In this document: positions 8,374 through 15,643 of the stretch, one piece after another | How the letters are laid out: the number at the start of each line of letters is the position of its first letter | Position numbering within the stretch: position 1 is the stretch's first letter | Virus record (IMG/VR): IMGVR_UViG_3300031864_000003 | Span: 1 to 50,180 of that record | DNA from: a virus | Length of the DNA: 50,180 bases | Direction: 5' to 3' (one strand) | Program-made: the position numbers and the translations under genes | The notes under the pieces: model-generated | Databases searched by the model: none | Told to the model about the DNA's origin: nothing | What the model saw: the letters and a program-made list of their open reading frames with translations, nothing else

Positions 8374-9998
8374 TTGCCTATCCTCTCAATTAAATCTTCC
8401 ATCCCAGTTTGATCATAAAGGTTAAACAAATAGTTGCATTGATTTCCGTCAACTGCTTTTGTCACTAATTTTATTCTTTCTTTCAATGCAGCCAACTCCG
8501 ATTTAGTCAAATTATACTTTCCTGCTAATTTATCTATTTTTAATTTTTTTAGTCGCTCCAGTATATCACCTCGCAGTTCATTAGAAATTTCTTTATCTCT
8601 AAAAGTAACAGAAATTCTCCTGAATTCAGATAATCCTGTCTTTCTAAGAGCTCTGAGTCCGATTTGACTCCCCATTTTTGGATCTGGAAAAGAATAGCCA
8701 TGATCAATTAATACAGGATTCCCACTTGCTTTTAACCTTAAATAATTTCCACTATGCCTATCTGTGTTTCCAATAATATAGTCAAAAAGATTTATTTTAA
8801 AGTTCTCCTCAGGAGACAACTTTCTCCCATACCACCCAGATTCTTCAGATGCATCATCTATCCACCTTTGAGCACTGCCCCTTCCCTTCCCAAAATCTCG
8901 CATAACCGTGGGAGGCGTCATCCCAATGCCCAATTTATTATCAATTTCATAAGCAAGATTTTCTCTCTCAGCCAATGTAAACTTTTTGTTTGAAATAGTC
9001 GCTCTCTGAATCCAACTTTCTCCATCCACAGGTTTAAAAATAGCCTTAAACCTTTTTCCTTCGTGTTCAATTCCAACAATATTAGTTACATTAACCCCTC
9101 CCCCTAATGGTTTGCTATCTTTCAAATCTCCTATTTCCAAAGGTGTCGTTGGAGATACTGCCGGCTTATACGGTTTAATCTTCTCCATCTTTTTAACTGT
9201 AAAATATAGAAGAACGCAACGACACCGAATAATATTCCCAGCCGCCCCTTTTGGATCTCCAGGATAACTTAATGGCTGCCCCGTGCCCACAAAATCCTTA
9301 TCCTGTGGCACCCGCTCCCCATCTGCCCCATTTGGGAACTTGCCATAATGATTCCAGATATTATATTTGCCAGGCCGCCTTGTGCGCATATCCCTTGCTG
9401 ATACCCACTCCCGTTCCATCTCAATCCGGGTGCTCTTGACGGCAGAGTCAATACTCTTCATTGCTGCTGTATGGGTTTCTGTCAATGCAATTGTCCTTGC
9501 CCGATTTGAATTTGTAATTGCTCCCGTTTTACGAATGTTTTTTGCAATATCAACATGGGATATTCCCTCTTGCATCCCTTTGTGGATAACCCCTGCAATA
9601 GCCCCTTTTGTAGTTCTGCTGAGTTGAGTTATCTTTCTGCCTGCTTGAGAGTTTGCCCATGCATTGATCTCGCTCCAAAAGTCTTCCTTTGGGGTTTTAA
9701 CTTCTGAGGGTTGAATAAATTTCTTGCTGGCAAGGATTCCAAATGCTTTGTTGCTGAAGACAGTCGCAGCCCTTCTGTAATGTTTTTTCAAGGTGTCAAT
9801 CATCCGGAGGCGGGCATCATCAATGACAAAATCAATATCATCAAACCTACCGACCCTGGCCAGTCGAGCTGCTTTGAAATATTGGGAGTTAAAAAGGCGT
9901 GTCCACTCTTTAGTCTGGGAATACTCCAAGCTCCCCATCATTCGTTCGATTTCTGCTTGCCAGAGGAGACGGGATCTTCTGTTTGTGATGTTAATCAT
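8370..9998 (-). CDS. MuF-like minor head protein fused to a PI-kinase/HipA-like kinase domain
   Basis: A 542-residue protein. Residues ~1-265 are a Mu gpF/SPP1 gp7-type minor head protein: ARTIALTETHTAAMKSIDSA, EREWVSARDMRTR, PLSYPGDPKGAAGNIIRCRC. Residues ~285-540 form a kinase-like domain: a strand with lysine (RFKAIFKPVDGE), a glutamate helix (ERENLAYEID), a catalytic loop IGNTDRHSGNYL and a metal-binding VLIDHGYSFP, the order typical of PI3/4-kinase and HipA-like folds. MuF proteins sit on the portal and enter the capsid, so the kinase may be packaged and delivered. The start has no clear ribosome site. Confidence 0.85.
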   Translation of the reverse strand: MINITNRRSRLLWQAEIERMMGSLEYSQTKEWTRLFNSQYFKAARLARVGRFDDIDFVIDDARLRMIDTLKKHYRRAATVFSNKAFGILASKKFIQPSEVKTPKEDFWSEINAWANSQAGRKITQLSRTTKGAIAGVIHKGMQEGISHVDIAKNIRKTGAITNSNRARTIALTETHTAAMKSIDSAVKSTRIEMEREWVSARDMRTRRPGKYNIWNHYGKFPNGADGERVPQDKDFVGTGQPLSYPGDPKGAAGNIIRCRCVLLYFTVKKMEKIKPYKPAVSPTTPLEIGDLKDSKPLGGGVNVTNIVGIEHEGKRFKAIFKPVDGESWIQRATISNKKFTLAERENLAYEIDNKLGIGMTPPTVMRDFGKGRGSAQRWIDDASEESGWYGRKLSPEENFKINLFDYIIGNTDRHSGNYLRLKASGNPVLIDHGYSFPDPKMGSQIGLRALRKTGLSEFRRISVTFRDKEISNELRGDILERLKKLKIDKLAGKYNLTKSELAALKERIKLVTKAVDGNQCNYLFNLYDQTGMEDLIERIGK

Positions 9999-10018
9999 TT
10001 TTTAATTTGGGAATTTTA

Positions 10019-10238
10019 TCAATTATCTTTTCTTGCTGCTTCAAAAGTTCCGCCACGCCCACCACAATGCTTTCGGGCATCAGCAGTAGTCCAAACATTT
10101 TTCTTATATCTCAATGCCTGAACAATTGATTTTCCGCCTTTAATCCCGAAAATATAATCAATACATTTTCCATCTGACTTTCTAAAACATCCGACTCTTG
10201 CAAACTGGTCAAACTGACCAGGATCTTTGAGTCGTCAT
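10019..10238 (-). pseudogene. Frameshifted small gene between portal and MuF
   Basis: An ATG at 10236-10238 overlaps the portal stop (ATGA). In that frame it ends after nine codons. One base off, an open frame encodes about 70 residues (RLKDPGQFDQFARVGCFRKS ... TADARKHCGGRGGTFEAA, ending KDN) with the look of a real conserved protein, but no start codon of its own follows the preceding in-frame stop. The simplest reading is a one-base indel near the third codon, either real or a sequencing error; programmed frameshifting is possible. The C-terminal pattern (W...ARKHC...GG.FE) is common in small phage proteins near portals. Confidence 0.55.
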
Positions 10239-11785
10239 GCATGCTCGTTTGGGTATGGCTTGTCTTCTGGCGGTTCCAAATCAAAAACTATCTCACCCAG
10301 ATCATCCTCACCTTTACCCGGTCCTGGCCTCTCTGCTCTTCTCATCTTTCCCCCACATCGGGGACACGTGAGCGTATTACAGTGCTTATTTGAAGTCATT
10401 TTGTAACCGCACTTAATACACGAACAATTGTACTTTGCCTTTTCCTCTAACCCATCTTCATAATCTCCTTCCAACATTTCCTCAATCTCGTCTTCTGTAT
10501 AACCCTCAGCAAGCAACCTTTTTCTTGTCTCTTCCTCTTCTCCCTCCTCTTCAGAGGGTTCCATATCTAAAGGAATTTTGCTGGCATCAATCAAGATCAC
10601 ATCGCCAGAAGGTCCCCAATTATCCAATCCTGCCATCTCTCTCTTTTCATTTATAGATGCAAAAGTTGCCTCCTCAGCACGCTTCCACAACATTTCTTTC
10701 TTTTCCGCAAACGCAGGAACATCATCCAAAACATAATCAATGAAGCGAGAAGAATCACTCGGAAATAACCAATTGTTCAGCTCCCCCCGAAGATAATTCA
10801 GCCACCAAACTACCGTATTCTCCCAGAAAAAAAGGCGGGCTTCCTTTCGATTATTGAATGTTGCAGATTCAATTCCAAGCAGCTCAGGGGGCACCCCATA
10901 AGCCATTGCAATTTTACGCATCAAGCGGATATCGCTTTCCTTAAAATCCATTTCAGTCGGCGACCACCCATAAGGCTGAACCCCTGTGCCCCTCTCACCT
11001 GTGATAATTAAATCCTTGCCAGCATAAGCCGGACCACTACGCTGTGCAAGCTGGCGCTCCAATTCATCAAACTGTTGTTCGCCTAAAGCCCCAACCAAGG
11101 TGAAAACCATACCAGGGCGGCCCTGATTATCAAGCAAAGATTTGTTCCACTCCGTAGCTGCATTGCCAGTATCAATTTCCCTGGCTGCGGATTCTGTTGG
11201 AGCAGCCCCCCACCAATCAGACAATGGGTGAAAGGCCTTCAGTTGAAGAATGTCTGCTTGATGAGTTATCGGGTCAACATCCCACCTTGTCTTTTCCCCC
11301 CCTACTGTGTGAACATATTGAATCAGCCTTCCATCAGCAATTTCAAACTTGAATCGGTCTGGGCGATGGGAATGTAGCTCTCGCATTTGCCCCTTGTTCG
11401 GGCCTGTCTCCAGCCTGACCCTCTCTAAGAAAGAGTTCCCACTCATGACTAAATAAGCAAGTGTTTTCAACACAACAAACGCAAAGGATTCATCCGGATT
11501 CGGTCTTTTCAAAACCAAATTAAGAGGATCCTCTAAAACCTCTTCCCTGCCCCCATCATCTGTGTGGTCAAAAATCTTCCACGGCACAGAAGCCCCCGAT
11601 TTAGAAACTTCATCAATTGCCCGGAAAGCAGTGACATTCTTCAGGTAAGTCTCACGTGCAAAATTATCATACCCCCGTTCCGGCCAAACAACTTTTGATG
11701 AGTCCGGGGTAGAAACTATCCCAATTGTGCGGCTTTCTTTTCGTTTGAATATTTTCATCCATCTTTTCGTTATGAATCCGAGCAT
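10235..11785 (-). CDS. HK97-family portal protein with C-terminal zinc ribbon
   Basis: A 516-residue protein. Family features include the N-terminal FARETYLKNVTAFRAIDEVS, the central LRPNPDESF-like LNLVLKRPNPDESFAF, AYLVMSGNSFLERVR, and the DIRLMRKIAMAYGVPPELLG clamp segment. This is the dodecameric ring for DNA entry and exit. At ~435-485 it carries a zinc ribbon (CSCIKCGYKM ... CPRCGGKMRRAERPGPGKGE), four-cysteine type, seen in a subset of portals. The start at 11785 has an AAAGGAT site; a second ATG (at MKIF) lies 9 codons in. Unusually, it is separated from the terminase by the fibre and lysis genes. Confidence 0.9.
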   Translation of the reverse strand: MLGFITKRWMKIFKRKESRTIGIVSTPDSSKVVWPERGYDNFARETYLKNVTAFRAIDEVSKSGASVPWKIFDHTDDGGREEVLEDPLNLVLKRPNPDESFAFVVLKTLAYLVMSGNSFLERVRLETGPNKGQMRELHSHRPDRFKFEIADGRLIQYVHTVGGEKTRWDVDPITHQADILQLKAFHPLSDWWGAAPTESAAREIDTGNAATEWNKSLLDNQGRPGMVFTLVGALGEQQFDELERQLAQRSGPAYAGKDLIITGERGTGVQPYGWSPTEMDFKESDIRLMRKIAMAYGVPPELLGIESATFNNRKEARLFFWENTVVWWLNYLRGELNNWLFPSDSSRFIDYVLDDVPAFAEKKEMLWKRAEEATFASINEKREMAGLDNWGPSGDVILIDASKIPLDMEPSEEEGEEEETRKRLLAEGYTEDEIEEMLEGDYEDGLEEKAKYNCSCIKCGYKMTSNKHCNTLTCPRCGGKMRRAERPGPGKGEDDLGEIVFDLEPPEDKPYPNEHA

Positions 11786-11952
11786 TTTAATCCTTTCTTC
11801 GACTTTCCCAATACCTCTTTAGCCAAGCATATAAAATCTTCAGCCTCACTCACACACTTATTCCCATTGAAAAACCTACCCAAAATTCTGATATATTAAA
11901 GTGATTTTTTTGCACTCAAAAAAGAATCATCAGAGCCTATTCCAACACTCAT
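11770..11952 (-). pseudogene. Small ORF upstream of portal broken by an in-frame TAA
   Basis: An ATG at 11950-11952 with a good AAAGGAG site opens an 18-codon ORF (MSVGIGSDDSFLSAKKSL) that ends at TAA (11896-11898). The same frame then stays open for 41 more codons (YIRILGRFFNGNKCVSEAED and on), overlapping the portal start. The layout suggests a ~60-residue gene interrupted by one stop codon. The fragment could be only the 18-residue peptide. No function can be given. Confidence 0.35.
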
Positions 11953-11954
11953 TT

Positions 11955-12407
11955 TTATTCTCCTTTCAATAAGGTGTCAGCATACCAGTTAAATCGTTTT
12001 TTCACTCCTGGTAACCCATATTTATATGCCTTGCTGTCCAGACATTCATCATGCGCCTTTGGCCATTCTTTATCTTGAATCGCCTGCCTCATATTTTTGA
12101 ATCTCTTATAACCGGTAAAACCTAATTGGTAAATCATACTGATTATAATAACAAGTCTCTGTTCATTGCAATTGCCTATTTCAGATAACAGAGGAAAATA
12201 ATTTAAAACGATAGATCTCAATCTCATTTCAACTACAACTTCGCTTTCTTCTTCGGTCAGATAAGTAAGGCCATGGCCAAGGGTCGGAATACCACGAATA
12301 AAATAACCTTGTTTTAGTTCCAAACCTGTCTGATCATCATAGGGCTTTGCTCTAAAACCTTCATCTTTCAAAATTACTGTCTTGGTTTTATTTATCAGAT
12401 TTTTCAT
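11955..12407 (-). CDS. GH24 (T4-type) endolysin / lysozyme
   Basis: A 150-residue muramidase: MKNLINKTKTVILKDEGFRA then KPYDDQTG, and GIPTLGHGLTYLTEEES. These show the GH24 catalytic Glu in the DEG motif, Asp in the YDD motif and Thr in the PTLGHG motif. It cleaves the peptidoglycan glycan strand at lysis. I place the start at 12405-12407 because a small real ORF (12388-12561) occupies the region upstream and the family length is about 150 residues; an upstream TTG would add 43 unrelated residues. No signal peptide is visible, so export would depend on the holin. Confidence 0.85.
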   Translation of the reverse strand: MKNLINKTKTVILKDEGFRAKPYDDQTGLELKQGYFIRGIPTLGHGLTYLTEEESEVVVEMRLRSIVLNYFPLLSEIGNCNEQRLVIIISMIYQLGFTGYKRFKNMRQAIQDKEWPKAHDECLDSKAYKYGLPGVKKRFNWYADTLLKGE

Positions 12408-12561
12408 CCCGGCCTCGTTTGAATGCGTCCTCAATTCTATCCGCAACTTTCCTGAATATCTCTGGGGAATCTTCGCTAAAACGTTTTTTAAGTTCCCAAT
12501 CAGTGAATAAAAGTGTGATATTATCGACCTGTCCAATTAACGTATCTCCGTTTTTTGTCAT
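12388..12561 (-). CDS. Small charged protein overlapping the lysozyme start
   Basis: A 57-residue ORF (MTKNGDTLIGQVDNITLLFT ... ending KRGRDEKSDK). It begins in an ATGA overlap with the upstream membrane protein gene and ends 20 bases into the lysozyme gene, so it sits neatly in a coupled operon. The protein is hydrophilic and predicted helical. Function unknown. Being in a different frame, it explains why the long upstream extension of lysozyme is unlikely to be translated. Confidence 0.6.
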   Translation of the reverse strand: MTKNGDTLIGQVDNITLLFTDWELKKRFSEDSPEIFRKVADRIEDAFKRGRDEKSDK

Positions 12562-12839
12562 TTACTTCCATTATCCCTTTTCTTAATAGGATTCCCAAAT
12601 TTTATACTAAGTAAAAGAGTATATATCTTGTCTTGTTTAAGCTTGATATCCCTGATATCTTCCTCTACCCTTTTTTCAACCTTGTCAATTTTTTTCTCAC
12701 ACCGTACTTCAGTCATTTGTAATTCTGTCTTATCCGCCTTGGTATAAATGTACCCACCGCCTGTAATAAAAAGAATGAGGATCCCTATAATAACCGGTAT
12801 TTGTCTCCATGTAAGATTTGATGAATTATTATTTGGCAT
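12558..12839 (-). CDS. Single-TM coiled-coil protein (inner-membrane spanin or XhlA-like candidate)
   Basis: A 93-residue protein with an N-terminal transmembrane helix (IPVIIGILILFITGGGYIY, residues ~13-31) and a charged coiled coil (residues ~40-80, ending KKRDNGSK). This N-in, C-out topology beside a lipoprotein gene (12855-13151) and upstream of lysozyme fits an inner-membrane spanin; an XhlA-like membrane accessory is the alternative. Spacing and overlaps suggest co-translation with its neighbours. Confidence 0.55.
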   Translation of the reverse strand: MPNNNSSNLTWRQIPVIIGILILFITGGGYIYTKADKTELQMTEVRCEKKIDKVEKRVEEDIRDIKLKQDKIYTLLLSIKFGNPIKKRDNGSK

Positions 12840-12854
12840 GTCATCCTCCTTTCT

Positions 12855-13151
12855 TTAAATTTTATCTAAGCTAACATTTGTTTCTTTTACAGCCTCTTCC
12901 GACTGTTTTTCGAGTTCTTCTTTCATCACTGGCTCTTCTTCTATCATTTTATTGTATTCATCAGAGTCAAGCCAACTCTTGCCTTCATTGTCTTTACTGA
13001 AATAATCCTTTTCAATTGCCACAGGCATAGGTCCTATAGGAGTATTGACAAAAAACACAGCATCTTTATGAGGGCAACAGACCTTCTGAGTGGTTACACA
13101 GCCAGATAAAACAAACATGGTAATGATTAATAAAGCGATTATTGTTTTCAT
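12855..13151 (-). CDS. Small lipoprotein (candidate outer-membrane spanin)
   Basis: A 98-residue protein with a signal peptide and lipobox: MKTIIALLIITMFVLSGC, cleavage before Cys-18. After Cys the sequence is CVTTQKVCCPHKDAVFFVN, then IGPMPVAIEK and an acidic helical tail. An outer-membrane lipoprotein in a lysis cassette next to a single-TM protein suggests an o-spanin, implying a host with an outer membrane. It is not notably proline-rich, so the assignment is tentative; other phage lipoproteins affect superinfection. Confidence 0.55.
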   Translation of the reverse strand: MKTIIALLIITMFVLSGCVTTQKVCCPHKDAVFFVNTPIGPMPVAIEKDYFSKDNEGKSWLDSDEYNKMIEEEPVMKEELEKQSEEAVKETNVSLDKI

Positions 13152-13164
13152 CTTCTTGTACCAA

Positions 13165-13323
13165 TTAAAGGTTACTTATATCTAAAACTGCCTGATTTTC
13201 ATCTTTACTTTTCTCTTCAATAATTTTAAGACCTCTTTTAATCGCATAGAGTCTGTGGAGTAAGGGACAATTTGCACCATTATGCGGACAATTTTTTTGC
13301 AATATCCAAAATGACATTGACAT
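13165..13323 (-). CDS. Small Cys-containing ORF (uncertain)
   Basis: A 52-residue ORF (MSMSFWILQKNCPHNGANCP ... ending DISNL) between the lipoprotein and the 79-residue membrane protein. A paired CPHN/CPLLHRL motif hints at a metal- or disulfide-containing fold. A competing 28-codon ORF in another frame (MPKHTSSIEEIVINDVNVIL, from about 13375) covers part of it; only one is likely real. Ribosome sites are weak for both. Confidence 0.35.
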   Translation of the reverse strand: MSMSFWILQKNCPHNGANCPLLHRLYAIKRGLKIIEEKSKDENQAVLDISNL

Positions 13324-13367
13324 CATTAATCACTATTTCCTCTATGCTACTGGTATGTTTCGGCATT

Positions 13368-13607
13368 TCAGTTTACCCCATTCTCTCCATTATGTTTTAT
13401 TTCATCAGGCACATCTCTACTTGGAGTAATTTTCTGTGCTTGCATCAAATCCCAAAGATGGCTTTCAATCCTATCATTTTGTTTTTGTATTGGTTGTACA
13501 GTTGCCTCAAAAGTTTTATGACTAACTTTACCTCTTACCCTAATTTCCATCCAACCTAAAACTGCTAAGGGTATTCCGACTAATAGTTTTTCCGTAAAGC
13601 CATCCAT
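13368..13607 (-). CDS. Small membrane/coiled-coil protein of the lysis region
   Basis: A 79-residue protein with one hydrophobic N-terminal helix (LLVGIPLAVLGWMEIRV) followed by a hydrophilic helical tail (QPIQKQNDRIESHLWDLMQA). Size, topology and location next to the spanin and lysozyme genes suggest a membrane accessory of lysis (holin or XhlA-like). The TAGGAG site sets the start, which lies inside the 3' end of the zinc-ribbon gene. Confidence 0.55.
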   Translation of the reverse strand: MDGFTEKLLVGIPLAVLGWMEIRVRGKVSHKTFEATVQPIQKQNDRIESHLWDLMQAQKITPSRDVPDEIKHNGENGVN

Positions 13608-13822
13608 GAGTTATCTCCTAAATAATGCTTTATCCCGTTACTATCAGTAATGGTAGGCTCTGCCTCTTCTATTGGTTTAAGCACATATCCAGGCCTAACC
13701 GAAGTTTTACAGAAAGGGCAAATCCAAGTTCCTATCTCAGTACCTGATTCACTTACTACTTTTATTCTTTCCATTCCACGGCAATGAGGGCAAGGCATTA
13801 ATCGGTAGGTTACAAGTTTCAA
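13580..13822 (-). CDS. Small zinc-ribbon protein
   Basis: An 80-residue protein with two CPxC knuckles (MPCPHCRG and WICPFCKT), a typical short zinc ribbon of the kind scattered through phage accessory genes. The 3' end overlaps the next gene by 28 bases. The TTG at 13822 has a GAAAGAAG site; an ATG at 13798 (MPCPHC) is the alternative start. No specific function is known. Confidence 0.6.
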   Translation of the reverse strand: MKLVTYRLMPCPHCRGMERIKVVSESGTEIGTWICPFCKTSVRPGYVLKPIEEAEPTITDSNGIKHYLGDNSWMALRKNY

Positions 13823-13852
13823 TTTTTAGCTTCTTTCTATTTTTAATACCAA

Positions 13853-13975
13853 TTAGCTCCCCCCAAGGTCTAAGAAGCATCTCAAATGATCCCCTCCAGG
13901 ATCAATAAAAGTTTCATTCCCTGTCATAACAGAGTTATACTTATGAGGGACTGCATCAATAGTCAATCTACCCAT
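13853..13975 (-). CDS. 40-residue ORF downstream of the 131-residue structural module
   Basis: The ORF encodes MGRLTIDAVPHKYNSVMTGN ... ending FLDLGGS. It starts two bases after the stop of 13978-14373 and has a GGAAGTGGGG-like site in the end of that gene, so coupled translation is likely. It is well formed but very short. Function unknown. Confidence 0.45.
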   Translation of the reverse strand: MGRLTIDAVPHKYNSVMTGNETFIDPGGDHLRCFLDLGGS

Positions 13976-13977
13976 AG

Positions 13978-14373
13978 TTACCCCACTTCCTGTGTCACAG
14001 CCCAACCAGAAATCGTCAAACCAAATGTATTTGCCGCCGTCATATTCATACCAATGCTAAGAGTATCCCCTGGCCAAAATGCCCGAGGGGGGTCCGCCTG
14101 ATAAACCACATCCATAAGCCCGACCATTGCCTGGGAAATCAACACCTCATTGTATGCACTGTCTATGTGGTTTGAAATAATCACATAGAAACTGACCTCT
14201 GAGACATGAATGGTGGAAAGATGGAGTTGAATCTGATCAAGGATAAAAGCACAAGATGGATCAAACTGTTCATCCAGGACATCATTCCAAGCAGCAACAG
14301 GGTTCCCATCAGAGGCAAAGAAACGGAAATATCGATGCTTTGAGATTGGCAAATATTTTGCTGTAAAGGTCAT
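13978..14373 (-). CDS. 131-residue structural module, copy 1
   Basis: The protein starts MTFTAKYLPISKHRYFRFFA and is a clear paralogue of 21563-21958 (same length, with DEQFDPSxAFILD, LHLSTxHxS, HIDSAYNE, ISQAM, YQADPPR, GDTLSI and the GWAxTQ end shared). Its first 90 bases are duplicated without change at 18738-18827. The protein is beta-rich, with no signal, TM or enzyme motif. All copies lie among fibre genes, so a fibre or baseplate accessory subunit is a reasonable guess. Ribosome site AGGAGG. Confidence 0.6.
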   Translation of the reverse strand: MTFTAKYLPISKHRYFRFFASDGNPVAAWNDVLDEQFDPSCAFILDQIQLHLSTIHVSEVSFYVIISNHIDSAYNEVLISQAMVGLMDVVYQADPPRAFWPGDTLSIGMNMTAANTFGLTISGWAVTQEVG

Positions 14374-14388
14374 TGAAATACCTCCTGT

Positions 14389-14625
14389 TTATTTCAGTCT
14401 CACAGTCTCTTCTTTAAATTCAACTACGAGATCATTAAAAGATTTATTGAGTATTTTTGCAACCTCAGCTTTTGACCATGAATGCTTGATAAAATTTTCT
14501 TTCTCTGAAAGCCCTTCCCTTACCCTTGCCTGTAGGCGTGAAAGTACCATTTTTTCATCATACTCTAAGACTACTTCACTTTCACCTTTGCCTACATCTT
14601 TTAGTATCGCTAACCTTAACCCCAT
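14389..14625 (-). CDS. Small hypothetical protein
   Basis: A 78-residue protein (MGLRLAILKDVGKGESEVVL ... SKAEVAKILNKSFNDLVVEF). The second half looks like a short helical DNA-binding-like segment (SWSKAEVAKILNK), but this is weak. AAAGGAG precedes the ATG and the next structural gene follows by 15 bases. Function unknown. Confidence 0.55.
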   Translation of the reverse strand: MGLRLAILKDVGKGESEVVLEYDEKMVLSRLQARVREGLSEKENFIKHSWSKAEVAKILNKSFNDLVVEFKEETVRLK

Positions 14626-14657
14626 AGTATCTCCTTTAATTTTAAAAGTTTTCCCTG

Positions 14658-14834
14658 TTAAGTCTTGTCTAACTTTTTGGCTGTCTCTTCTTCAATCTTC
14701 AAAGCATCAAAAACCTTAACTATCTTCAGTGTAATGCCGTCAACTACGTTTGTAGTTACTCTGTTACCCTGCTCTTCCTGGTAGAAATTGTTCATCAGTT
14801 TAATAATTGCATCTTGTAATTCATTTTTGAACAT
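14658..14834 (-). CDS. Small helical protein
   Basis: A 58-residue protein, MFKNELQDAIIKLMNNFYQE ... ending ETAKKLDKT. I chose the ATG at 14832-14834 because GAGGAGG lies just upstream; a longer frame to 14915 would read through the preceding gene. It overlaps the end of 14821-15183 by 14 bases. Mostly helical, function unknown. Confidence 0.55.
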   Translation of the reverse strand: MFKNELQDAIIKLMNNFYQEEQGNRVTTNVVDGITLKIVKVFDALKIEEETAKKLDKT

Positions 14835-15183
14835 CTTGTTCCTCCTCCTCTGGTTTAATTGTTTCTTTGGGATAACTCTCCTTAACTTTCTGACAGGATT
14901 CTCTCCACATATCAAATCCCTTTTCTTGCATTAACTCAAGCTGGTCATGCCAACTTCCATAAGCAATTTTTCTTAGCTCAGCATAGTTTTCTTGTTTGCA
15001 TAGTTCATAATTTTTTATCTGCTGCCCTTTATCAAGGACTTTTATTAAATCATATTCATAAAGCTCTTCCAGTTCCCCTTCCATATCCTCCTTTTGGATT
15101 TTATGAATGTTGTCAGGAAAAAAGATCATGTTTTCTCGATTTGATCTTAAAATTTTTGGATATAACTTTGATTCTGTTTTCAT
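14821..15183 (-). CDS. Hypothetical protein downstream of DGR template repeat
   Basis: A 120-residue protein beginning MKTESKLYPKILRSNRENMI with an acidic C-terminus (KPEEEEQDVQK). The ATG at 15181-15183 has GGGAGG upstream, better than the TTG five codons earlier. The central YDLIKVLDKGQQI ... AYGSWHDQLELMQEKG portion resembles small fibre-associated phage proteins, but I cannot name a family. It is not a reverse transcriptase and has no evident Avd similarity. It may be a fibre assembly protein, by position. Confidence 0.55.
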   Translation of the reverse strand: MKTESKLYPKILRSNRENMIFFPDNIHKIQKEDMEGELEELYEYDLIKVLDKGQQIKNYELCKQENYAELRKIAYGSWHDQLELMQEKGFDMWRESCQKVKESYPKETIKPEEEEQDVQK

Positions 15184-15198
15184 TTTATTGCCTCCCAA

Positions 15199-15469
15199 CT
15201 AAGTAAAAGTATAATATTTATCTATCTTCTTTATTATCGTGTAAAAAGGTAAATTATTTTTATACCTTTCAAGTTGATCAATTAAAACACCTGATGCTGT
15301 AAAAACAATATAATTGTCATTATTGATCTCAAAATGGATAGTGGCATATGAAGTATTTTGCTCCTTTTTTACTGTCTTTTATCTTAAAATCTAAAACAAG
15401 AATTTCCTGATTCAAGATATCTTCAATTCTTTTCTTATTACCATCAAAAATTTTAATAAGCTGAGCTGG
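15199..15469 (-). pseudogene. Truncated, frameshifted small gene abutting the DGR template repeat
   Basis: Two frames one base apart together encode a coherent protein: first IKIFDGNKKRIEDILNQEIL and following DFKIKDSKKGAKYFICHY, then after a shift HFEINNDNYIVFTASGVLID ... KKIDKYYTFT. The pattern (F.G..KRIED.L..EI.V.DF.....GVLIDQLE.Y...LP) resembles a small conserved phage protein. No start codon remains: the frame closes at TAG (15470-15472) inside the template repeat. So the 5' end seems replaced by the repeat and an extra base breaks the rest. Confidence 0.5.
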
Positions 15470-15577
15470 CTACTGATATTCGCATTATCATTCGCTGAAT
15501 CGTTATTCAGATTCCAATAAAAGGCTCCTGCATTCAGTGCATTATTCGCATTCCCACTGAGTTTAGCCACACGCCAC
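15460..15577 (-). repeat. DGR template repeat (TR)
   Basis: This 118-bp segment aligns without gaps to 15650-15767. There are 33 mismatches. On the coding (minus) strand, 28 of them fall where this copy has adenine (28 of its 36 adenines differ, against 5 of 82 other bases). In the reading frame of the adhesin, most changed codons are AAT/AAC-type, the codon bias that lets adenine mutagenesis vary residues without making stops. These are the defining features of a DGR template. It is non-coding and lies 73 bases downstream of the variable repeat. Confidence 0.92.
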
Positions 15578-15643
15578 TAAGATATAAAAACCTATCAATA
15601 ATTTCGTTTTACTTGTTCGGTCCCTCATTTTTCGGCCCACAAA

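Noticed and set aside
12408-12536. TTG-started N-terminal extension of lysozyme
   Set aside because: The stretch is coded by a well-placed small gene in another frame and adds residues not found in GH24 lysozymes.
13272-13559. 95-codon plus-strand ORF in the lysis region
   Set aside because: Antisense to a well-formed membrane protein gene, with no ribosome site; all nearby genes are on the minus strand.
14821-15183. Possible DGR accessory (Avd) protein next to the template
   Set aside because: Length is similar, but the sequence shows none of the four-helix Avd character I would expect and looks like a fibre-associated protein.
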